Source: Microcebus murinus
Taxonomy: Eukaryota; Chordata; Mammalia; Primates; Cheirogaleidae
Assembly: GCF_040939455.1 (NCBI RefSeq)
Contig: NC_134119.1
Coordinates: forward strand, 73,579,638-73,643,637
Direction: 5' to 3'
DNA length: 64,000 nt
The notes below the pieces were generated by a model that saw only the letters and a program-made list of their open reading frames with translations, did not search any database and was not told the origin of the DNA. Both the position numbers and the translations under genes were made by a program. This document shows, piece by piece, positions 52,759 to 62,790 of the stretch. Each line of letters opens with the position of its first letter. Positions within the stretch are counted from its first letter, which is position 1.

Positions 52759-55700
52759 GCGGATCTGGCTGTGTCCACTCACCCTCGGCAGACGGGCAGG
52801 CAGGGCGCAGTGCGGATCTGGCTGTGTCCACTCACCCACGGGAGACGGGCAGAGAGGGTGCTGTGTGGATCTGGCTGTGTCCTTTGACCCACGGCAGACG
52901 GGCCGGCAAGGCGCAGTACGGATCTGGCTGTGTCCACTCACCCACGGCAGACGGTCAGGCAGGGCGCAGTGGGGATCTGGCTGTGTCCACTCACCCACGG
53001 AAGACGGGCAGGCAAGGCGCAGTGCGGATCTTCCTGTGTCTACTCACCCACGGGAGACGGGCAGGCAGGGCGCAGTGCGGATCTGGCTGTGTCAACTCAC
53101 CCACGGGGGATGGGCAGCCAGGCCTCAGTGCGGATCTGGCTGTGTCAACTCACCCACGGGAGGTGGTCAGGCAAGGCGCAGTGTGGATCTGGCTGTGTCC
53201 ACTCACCCACGGGAGACGGGCAGAGAGTGTGCTGTTGGATCTGGCTATGTCCACTGTCCCACGGGAGACAGGCAGGCAGGGCGCAGTGCGGATCTGGCTG
53301 TGTCCACTCACCCACGGCAGACTGACATGCAGGGTGCAGTGCGAATCTGGCTGTGTCCACTCACCCACGGGAGGCGAGCAGGCAAGGCGCAGTGTGGATC
53401 TGGCTGTGTCCAATCACCCACGGCAGACGGGCCGGCAGGGCGCAGTGCGGATCTGGCTGTGACCACTCACCCATGGGAGACGGGCAGGCAAGGCACAGTG
53501 TGGATCTGGCTGTGTCCACTCACCCACGGGAGACGGGCAGAGAGGGTGCTGTGTGGATCTGGCTGTGTCCTTTGACCCACGGCAGACGGGCAGGCAAGGC
53601 GCAGTACGGATCTGGCTGTGTCCACTCACCCACGGCAGACGGTCAGGCAGGGCGCAGTGGCGATCTGGCTGGGTCCACTCACCCACGGAAGACGGGCAGG
53701 CAAGGCGCAGTGCGGATCTTCCTGTGTCTACTCACCCACGGGAGACGGGCAGGCAGGGCACAGTGCGGATCTGGCTGTGTCAACTCACCCACGGGGGATG
53801 GGCAGCCAGGGCTCAGTGCGGATCTGGCTGTGTCAAATCACGCACGGGGGATGGGCAGGAAGGGCGCAGTGCGGATCTGGCTGTGTCCACTCACCCACGG
53901 GAGACGGGCAGGCAGGGCGCAATGTGGATCTGGCTGTGTCCACTCACACACGGGGGATGGGCAGGCAGGGCGCAGTGTGGATCTGGCTGTGTCCACTCAC
54001 CCACGGGAGACGGGCAGGCAGGGCGCAGTGCGGATCTGGCTGTGTCCACTCACCCACGGCAGACGGGCAGGCAGGGCGCAGTGCGGATCTGGCTGTGTCC
54101 ACTCACCCACGGCAGACGGGCAGGCAGGGCGCAGTGCGGATCTGGCTGTGTCCACTCACCCACGGGAGGCGGTCAGGCAAGGCGCAGTGTGGATCTAGCT
54201 GTGTCCACTCACCCACAGGAGACGGGCAGGCAGGGCGCAGTGCAGATCTGGCTGTGTCCACTCACCCACGGGAGACGGGCAGGCAGGGAGCAGTGTGGAT
54301 CTGGCTGAGTACACTCACCCACGGGGGAAGGGCAGGCAGGGTGCAGTGCGGATCTGGCTGTGTCCACTCACCCACGGCAGACGGGCAGGCAGGGCGCAGT
54401 GTGGATCTGGCTGTGTCCACTCACCCATGGGAGACGGGCAGGCAGGGCGCAGTGTGGATCTGGCTGTGTCCAATAACCCAGGGGAGACGGGCAGGCAAGG
54501 TGCAATGCAGATCTGGCTGTGTCCACTCACCCACGGGAGACGGGCAGAGAGGATGCTGTGTGGATCTGGCTATGTCCACTGACCCATGGCAGATGGGCAG
54601 GCAGGGCGCAGTGCAGATCTGGCTGTGTCCAATCACCCACGGCAGACGGGCCGGCAGGGCGCAGTGCGGATCTGGCTGTGTCCACTCACCCATAGGAGAC
54701 GGGAAGGCAAGGCACAGTGTGGATCTGGCTGTGTCCACTCACCCACGGGAGACGGGCAGAGAGGGTGCTGTGTGGATCTGGCTGTGTCCTTTGACCCACG
54801 GCATACGGGCCGGCAAGGCGCAGTACGGATCTGGCTGTGTCCACTCACCCACGGCAGACGGTCAGGCAGGGCGCAGTGGGGATCTGGCTGTGTCCACTCA
54901 CCCACGGAAGACGGGCAGGCAAGGCGCAGTGCGGATCTTCCTGTGTCTACTCACCCACGGGAGACGGGCAGGCAGGGCGCAGTACGGATCTGGCTGTGTC
55001 CACTCACCCACGGCAAGGGGTCAGGCAGGGCACAGTGTGGATCTAGCTGTGTCCACTCACCCACAGGAGACGGGCAGGCAGGGCGCAGTGCAGATATGGC
55101 TGTGTCCACTCACCCACGGGAGACGGGCAGGCAGGGCGCAGTGTGGATCTGGCTGAGTCCACTCACCCACGGGGGATGGGCAGGCAGGTGCAGTGCGGAT
55201 CTGGCTGTGTCCACTCACCCACGGCAGACGGGCAGGCAGGGCGCAGTGCGGATCTGGCTGTGTCCACTCACCCACGGGAGACGGGCAGAGAGGGTGCTGT
55301 GTGGATCTGGCTGTGTCCTTTGACCCACGGCAGACGGGCAGGCAAGGCGCAGTACGGATCTGGCTGTGTCCACTCACCCACGGCAGATGGTCAGGCAGGG
55401 CGCAGTGGGGATCTGGCTGGGTCCACTCACCCACGGAAGACGGGCAGGCAATGCGCAGTGCGGATCTTCCTGTGTCTACTCACCCATGGGAGACGGGCAG
55501 GCAGGGCGCAGTGCGGATCTGGCTGTGTCAACTCACCCACGGGGGATGGGCAGCCAGGGCTCAGTGCGGATGTGGCTGTGTCAACTCACCCACGGGAGGT
55601 GGTCAGGCAAGGCGCAGTGTGGATCTGGCTGTGTCCACTCACCCACGGGAGACGGGCAGAGAGTGTGCTGTTGGATCTGGCTATGTCCACTGTCCCACGG

Positions 55701-57206
55701 GAGACAGGCAGGCAGGGCGCAGTGCGGATCTGGCTGTGTCCACTCACCCACGGCAGACTGACATGCAGGGTGCAGTGCGAATCTGGCTGTGTCCACTCAC
55801 CCACGGGAGGCGAGCAGCCAAGGCGCAGTGTGGATCTGGCTGTGTCCATTCACCCACGGGAGACGGGCAGAGAGGGTGCTGTGTGGATCTGGCTATGTCC
55901 ACTGACCCACGGCAGACTGGCAGGCAGGGCCCAGTGCGGATCTGGCTGTGTCCACTCACCCACGGCAGACGGTAAGGCAGGGTGCAGTGCGGATCTGGCT
56001 GTGTCCACTCACCCACGGGGGACGGGTAGGCAGGGCGCAGTGCGGATCTGGCTGTGTCCACTCACCCACGGGAGACGGGCAGGCAGGGCGCAGTGCGGAT
56101 CTGGCTGTGTCCACTCACCCACGGGAGACGGGCAGGCAAGGCGCAGTGTGGATCTGGCTGTGTCCACTCACCCACGGGAGACGGGCAGAGAGGGCGCTGT
56201 ATGTATCTGGCTATGTCCACTGACTCACGGCAGACGGGCAGGCTGGGCGCAGTGCGGATCTGGCTGTGTCCAATCACCCACGGCAGACGGGCAGGCAGGG
56301 CGCAGTGCGGATCTGGCTGTGTCCACTCACCCACGGGAGACGGGCAGGCAGGACGCAGTACGGATCTCGCTGTGTCCACTAACCCACGGGAGACGGGCAG
56401 GCAGGGCGCAGTGTGGATCTGGCTGTGTCCACTCACCCACGGGAGACGTGCAGGCAGGGCGCAGTGCGGATCTGGCTGTGTCCACTCACCCACGGCAGAC
56501 GGGCAGGCAGGGCGCAGTGCGGATCTGGCTGTGTCCACTCACCCACGGCAGACGGGCAGGCAGGGCGCAGTGCGGATCTGGCTGTGTCCACTCACCCACG
56601 GGAGACGGGCAGGCAAGGCGCAGTGCGGACCTGGCTGTGTCCACTCACCCACGGGAGACGGGCAGGCAGGGCGCAGTGCGGATCTGGCTGTGTACACTCA
56701 CCCACGGGAGACGGGCTGCAGGACGCAGTGCGGATCTCGCTGTGTCCACTAACCCACGGGAGACGGGCAGGCAGGGCGCAGTGAGGATCTGGCTGTGTCC
56801 ACTCACCCACGGGAGACGGTCAGGCAGGGCGCAGTGCGGATCTGGCTGTGTCCACTCACCCACGGGAGACGGGCAGGCAGGGCGCAGTGTGGATCTGGCT
56901 GAGTCCACTCACCCACGGGGGATGGGCAGGCAGGGTGCAGTGCGGATCTGGCTGTGTCCACTCACCCACGGCAGACGGGCAGGCAGGGCGCAGTGCGGAT
57001 CTGGCTGTGTCCACTCACCCATGGGAGACGGGCAGGCAGGGCGCAGTGCGGATCTGGCTGTGTCCACTAACCCAGGGGAGACGGGCAGGCAAGGTGCAAT
57101 GCAGATCTGGCTGTGTCCACTCACCCACGGGAGACGGGCAGAGAGGATGCTGTGTGGATCTGGCTATGTCCACTGACCCATGGCAGACGGGCAGGCAGGG
57201 CGCAGT
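52759..57206. repeat. 4.45-kb higher-order block, copy B
   Basis: Matches copy A (shift 4,449, then 4,448 after a one-base loss at about 55187, where CAGGCAGGTGCAG replaces CAGGCAGGGTGCAG) and copy C (shift 4,448). The one-base loss is absent from copies A and C, so it arose in B alone. Confidence 0.82.
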
Positions 57207-60200
57207 GCGGATCTGGCTGTGTCCACTCACCCTCGGCAGACGGGCAGGCAGGGCGCAGTGCGGATCTGGCTGTGTCCACTCACCCACGGGAGACGGGCAG
57301 AGAGGGTGCTGTGTGGATCTGGCTGTGTCCTTTGACCCACGGCAGACGGGCCGGCAAGGCGCAGTACGGATCTGGCTGTGTCCACTCACCCACGGCAGAC
57401 GGTCAGGCAGGGCGCAGTGGGGATCTGGCTGGGTCCACTCACCCACGGAAGACGGGCAGGCAATGCGCAGTGCGGATCTTCCTGTGTCTACTCACCCACG
57501 GGAGACGGGCAGGCAGGGCGCAGTGCGGATCTGGCTGTGTCAACTCACCCACGGGGGATGGGCAGCCAGGCCTCAGTGCGGATCTGGCTGTGTCAACTCA
57601 CCCACGGGAGGTGGTCAGGCAAGGCGCAGTGTGGATCTGGCTGTGTCCACTCACCCACGGGAGACGGGCAGAGAGTGTGCTGTTGGATCTGGCTATGTCC
57701 ACTGTCCCACGGGAGACAGGCAGGCAGGGCGCAGTGCGGATCTGGCTGTGTCCACTCACCCACGGCAGACTGACATGCAGGGTGCAGTGCGAATCTGGCT
57801 GTGTCCACTCACCCACGGGAGGCGAGCAGGCAAGGCGCAGTGTGGATCTGGCTGTGTCCAATCACCCACGGCAGACGGGCCGGCAGGGCGCAGTGCGGAT
57901 CTGGCTGTGACCACTCACCCATGGGAGACGGGCAGGCAAGGCACAGTGTGGATCTGGCTGTGTCCACTCACCCACGGGAGACGGGCAGAGAGGGTGCTGT
58001 GTGGATCTGGCTGTGTCCTTTGACCCACGGCAGACGGGCAGGCAAGGCGCAGTACGGATCTGGCTGTGTCCACTCACCCACGGCAGACGGTCAGGCAGGG
58101 CGCAGTGGCGATCTGGCTGGGTCCACTCACCCACGGAAGACGGGCAGGCAAGGCGCAGTGCGGATCTTCCTGTGTCTACTCACCCACGGGAGACGGGCAG
58201 GCAGGGCACAGTGCGGATCTGGCTGTGTCAACTCACCCACGGGGGATGGGCAGCCAGGGCTCAGTGCGGATCTGGCTGTGTCAAATCAGGCACGGGGGAT
58301 GGGCAGGAAGGGCGCAGTGCGGATCTGGCTGTGTCCACTCACCCACGGGAGACGGGCAGGCAGGGCGCAATGTGGATCTGGCTGTGTCCACTCACACACG
58401 GGGGATGGGCAGGCAGGGCGCAGTGTGGATCTGGCTGTGTCCACTCACCCACGGGAGACGGGCAGGCAGGGCGCAGTGCGGATCTGGCTGTGTCCACTCA
58501 CCCACGGCAGACGGGCAGGCAGGGCGCAGTGCGGATCTGGCTGTGTCCACTCACCCACGGCAGACGGGCAGGCAGGGCGCAGTGCGGATCTGGCTGTGTC
58601 CACTCACCCACGGGAGGCGGTCAGGCAAGGCGCAGTGTGGATCTAGCTGTGTCCACTCACCCACAGGAGACGGGCAGGCAGGGCGCAGTGCAGATCTGGC
58701 TGTGTCCACTCACCCACGGGAGACGGGCAGGCAGGGAGCAGTGTGGATCTGGCTGAGTACACTCACCCACGGGGGAAGGGCAGGCAGGGTGCAGTGCGGA
58801 TCTGGCTGTGTCCACTCACCCACGGCAGACGGGCAGGCAGTGCGCAGTGTGGATCTGGCTGTGTCCACTCACCCATGGGAGACGGGCAGGCAGGGCGCAG
58901 TGTGGATCTGGCTGTGTCCAATAACCCAGGGGAGACGGGCAGGCAAGGTGCAATGCATATCTGGCTGTGTCCACTCACCCACGGGAGACGGGCAGAGAGG
59001 ATGCTGTGTGGATCTGGCTATGTCCACTGACCCATGGCAGATGGGCAGGCAGGGCGCAGTGCAGATCTGGCTGTGTCCAATCACCCACGGCAGACGGGCC
59101 GGCAGGGCGCAGTGCGGATCTGGCTGTGTCCACTCACCCATAGGAGACGGGAAGGCAAGGCACAGTGTGGATCTGGCTGTGTCCACTCACCCACGGGAGA
59201 CGGGCAGAGAGGGTGCTGTGTGGATCTGGCTGTGTCCTTTGACCCACGGCATACGGGCAGGCAAGGCGCAGTACGGATCTGGCTGTGTCCACTCACCCAC
59301 GGCAGACGGTCAGGCAGGGCGCAGTGGGGATCTGGCTGTGTCCACTCACCCACGGAAGACGGGCAGGCAAGGCGCAGTGCGGATCTTCCTGTGTCTACTC
59401 ACCCACGGGAGACGGGCAGGCAGGGCGCAGTACGGATCTGGCTGTGTCCACTCACCCACGGCAAGGGGTCAGGCAGGGCACAGTGTGGATCTAGCTGTGT
59501 CCACTCACCCACAGGAGACGGGCAGGCAGGGCGCAGTGCAGATATGGCTGTGTCCACTCACCCACGGGAGACGGGCAGGCAGGGCGCAGTGTGGATCTGG
59601 CTGAGTCCACTCACCCACGGGGGATGGGCAGGCAGGGTGCAGTGCGGATCTGGCTGTGTCCACTCACCCACGGCAGACGGGCAGGCAGGGCGCAGTGCGG
59701 ATCTGGCTGTGTCCACTCACCCACGGGAGACGGGCAGAGAGGGTGCTGTGTGGATCTGGCTGTGTCCTTTGACCCACGGCAGACGGGCAGGCAAGGCGCA
59801 GTACGGATCTGGCTGTGTCCACTCACCCACGGCAGATGGTCAGGCAGGGCGCAGTGGGGATCTGGCTGGGTCCACTCACCCACGGAAGACGGGCAGGCAA
59901 TGCGCAGTGCGGATCTTCCTGTGTCTACTCACCCACGGGAGACGGGCAGGCAGGGCGCAGTGCGGATCTGGCTGTGTCAACTCACCCACGGGGGATGGGC
60001 AGCCAGGGCTCAGTGCGGATGTGGCTGTGTCAACTCACCCACGGGAGGTGGTCAGGCAAGGCGCAGTGTGGATCTGGCTGTGTCCACTCACCCACGGGAG
60101 GCGAGCAGCCAAGGCGCAGTGTGGATCTGGCTGTGTCCATTCACCCACGGGAGACGGGCAGAGAGGGTGCTGTGTGGATCTGGCTATGTCCACTGACCCA

Positions 60201-61235
60201 CGGCAGACTGGCAGGCAGGGCCCAGTGCGGATCTGGCTGTGTCCACTCACCCACGGCAGACGGTAAGGCAGGGTGCAGTGCGGATCTGGCTGTGTCCACT
60301 CACCCACGGGGGACGGGTAGGCAGGGCGCAGTGCGGATCTGGCTGTGTCCACTCACCCACGGGAGACGGGCAGGCAGGGCGCAGTGCGGATCTGGCTGTG
60401 TCCACTCACCCACGGGAGACGGGCAGGCAAGGCGCAGTGTGGATCTGGCTGTGTCCACTCACCCACGGGAGACGGGCAGAGAGGGCGCTGTATGTATCTG
60501 GCTATGTCCACTGACTCACGGCAGACGGGCAGGCTGGGCGCAGTGCGGATCTGGCTGTGTCCAATCACCCACGGCAGACGGGCAGGCAGGGCGCAGTGCG
60601 GATCTGGCTGTGTCCACTCACCCACGGCAGACGGTCAGGCAGGGCGCAGTGCGGATCTGGCTGTGTCCACTAACCCACGGGAGACGGGCAGGCAAGGCGC
60701 AGTGCGGATCTCGCTGTGTCCACTCACCCACGAGAGACGGGCAGGCAGGGCGCAGTGCGGATCTGGCTGTGTCCACTCACCCACGGGAGACGGGCAGGCA
60801 GGACGCAGTACGGATCTCGCTGTGTCCACTAACCCACGGGAGACGGGCAGGCAGGGCGCAGTGTGGATCTGGCTGTGTCCACTCACCCACGGGAGACGTG
60901 CAGGCAGGGCGCAGTGAGGATCTGGCTGTGTCCACTCACCCACGGCAGACGGGCAGGCAGGGCGCAGTGCGGATCTGGCTGTGTCCACTCACCCACGGCA
61001 GACGGGCAGGCAGGGCGCAGTGCGGATCTGGCTATGTCCACTCACCCACGGGAGACGGGCAGGCAAGGCGCAGTGCGGATCTGGCTGTGTCCACTCACCC
61101 ACGGGAGACGGGCAGGCAGGGCGCAGTGCGGATCTGGCTGTGTCCACTCACCCACGGGAGACGGGCAGGCAGGACGCAGTGCGGATCTCGCTGTGTCCAC
61201 TAACCCACGGGAGACGGGCAGGCAGGGCGCAGTGT
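57207..61235. repeat. 4.45-kb higher-order block, copy C, rearranged
   Basis: Matches copy B at a shift of 4,448-4,449 until about 60,085. There three units (53+52+53 = 158 bp) are missing, including the 52-bp GCTGTTGG marker, and the shift becomes 4,291. At about 60,610-60,770 three units (159 bp) are extra and the shift becomes 4,450. The match ends near 61,235, short of a full copy. Confidence 0.8.
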
Positions 61236-61750
61236 GGATCTGCCTGTGTCCACTCACCCACGGGAGACCGGCAGGCAGGGCGCAGTGCGGATCTGGCTGT
61301 GTCCACTCACCGACGGCAGACGGGCAGGCAGGGCGCAGTGCGGATCTGGTAGTGTCCACTCACCCACGGCAGACGGGCAGGCAGGGCGCAGTGCGGATCT
61401 GGCTGTGTCCACTCACCCACGGGAGGCGGTCAGGCAAGGCGCAGTGTGGATCTGGCTGTGTCCACTCACCCACGGGAGACGGGCAGAGAGGGTGCTGTTT
61501 GGATCTTTCTATGTCCACTGACTCACGGCAGACGGGCAGGCAGGGCGCAGTGCGGATCTGCTGTGTCCAATCACCCATGGCAGACGGGCAGGCAGGGCGC
61601 AGTTCGGATCTGGCTGTGTCCACTCACCCACGGCAGATGGGCAGGCAGGGCGCAGTGTGAATCTGGCTGTGTACACTCACCCACGGCATACGGGCAGAGA
61701 GTGTTCTGTGTGCATCTGGCTATGTCCACTGACCCACGGCAGACGGGCAG
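61236..61750. repeat. Patch related to 10176-10690
   Basis: After the last 4.45-kb block the sequence switches to units that match 10176-10690 (shift 51,060) and the U2 counterpart 35547-36061. Shared rare variants in order include GAGACCGGCAGG, GCTGTTTGGATCTTTC, a 52-bp unit GCGGATCTGCTGTGTCC, and a GGCATACGGGCAGAGAGT unit. Small differences, such as GTGTTCTG here against GTATTCTG there, show it is an older relative. No gene is visible. Confidence 0.75.
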
Positions 61751-62309
61751 GCAGGGCGCTGTGCGGATCTGGCTGTGTCCACTCACCCACGGCAGACGGT
61801 CAGGCACGGCGCAGTGCGGATCTGGCTGTGTCCACTCACCCACGGGAGACGGGCAGGCACGGCGCAGTGCGGATCTGGCTGTGTCCACTCACCCACGGGA
61901 GACGGGCAGGCAAGGCGCAGTGCGGATCTGGCTGTGTCCACTCACCCACGGGAGACGGGCAGACAGGGCGCAGTGCGGATCTGGCTGTGTCCAATCACCC
62001 ACGGGAGACGGGCAGGCAGGGCGCAGTGCGGATCTGACTGTGTCCACTCACCCACGGGAGACTGGCAGGCAAGGCACAGTGCGGATCTGGCTGTGTCCAC
62101 TCACCCAAGGGAGACGGGCAGGCAGGGCGCAGTGCGGATCTGGCTGTGTCCACTCACCCATGGGAGACGGGCAGAGACGGTGCTGTGTGGATCTGGCTAT
62201 GTCCACTGACCCACGGCAGACTGGCAGGCAGGGCGCAGTGCGGATCTGGCTGTGTCCACTCACACACCGCAGACGGTCAGGCAGGGCGCAGTGCGGATCT
62301 GGATGTGTC
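61751..62309. repeat. Ordinary satellite units, no clear higher-order partner
   Basis: Regular 53-bp units with private combinations such as CAGGCACGGCGCAG (twice, about 61,802 and 61,855) and CACACACCGCAGACGG. I could not place this stretch as a copy of another block in the window. Confidence 0.6.
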
Positions 62310-62790
62310 CACTCACCCACTGCACACGGAAGGTCAGGGCGCTTGTGGGTCTGGCTGTGTCCACACACCCGGGGTAGACGGGCAGTGAGGGTGCAGTGTG
62401 GATCTGTCTGTGTCCACTCACCCACCGGGGACGGGCAGTGAGGGCTCAGTGTGGATCTTGCTGTGTCCACTCACTCACGGGAGACGGGCAGTGAGGACTC
62501 AGTGTGGATCTGGCTGTGTCCACTCACTCACGGGAGACGGGCAGTGAGTGCACAGTGTGGATCTGGCTGTGTCCACTCATTCACGGGTGAGGGGCAGGCA
62601 GGGAACAGTTTGGATTTGGTTGTGTCCACATTCCCACGGGAGACCGGCAGTGAGTGCGCAGTGTGGATCTGGCTATGTCCACTCACCCACGGGAGATGGC
62701 CAGGCAAGGCACAGTGTGGATCTGGCTGTGTCCACTCACCCAAAGGAGACGGATATAGAGAATGCTGTGTGGATCTGGCTATGTCCACTG
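62310..62790. repeat. Diverged satellite island, GCAGTGAG subfamily
   Basis: About nine units depart strongly from the consensus. GGGCAGTGAGGG or GGCAGTGAGTGC replaces GGGCAGGCAGGG in several neighbours; CACTGCACACGGAAGG, GCTTGTGGGTCTGG, ACACCCGGGGTAG, CATTCACGGGTGAGGGG, GGATTTGGTTGTG and GGATATAGAGAATGC are private. The GCAGTGAG form was not seen elsewhere in the window. The units remain in phase and orientation. It looks like an old segment that escaped recent homogenisation, or the start of a neighbouring subfamily. Confidence 0.8.

Noticed and set aside
62310..62790. End of the array or unique flanking DNA
   Set aside because: Although diverged, the units keep phase, length and orientation, and near-consensus units resume from about 62,790 to the window end.
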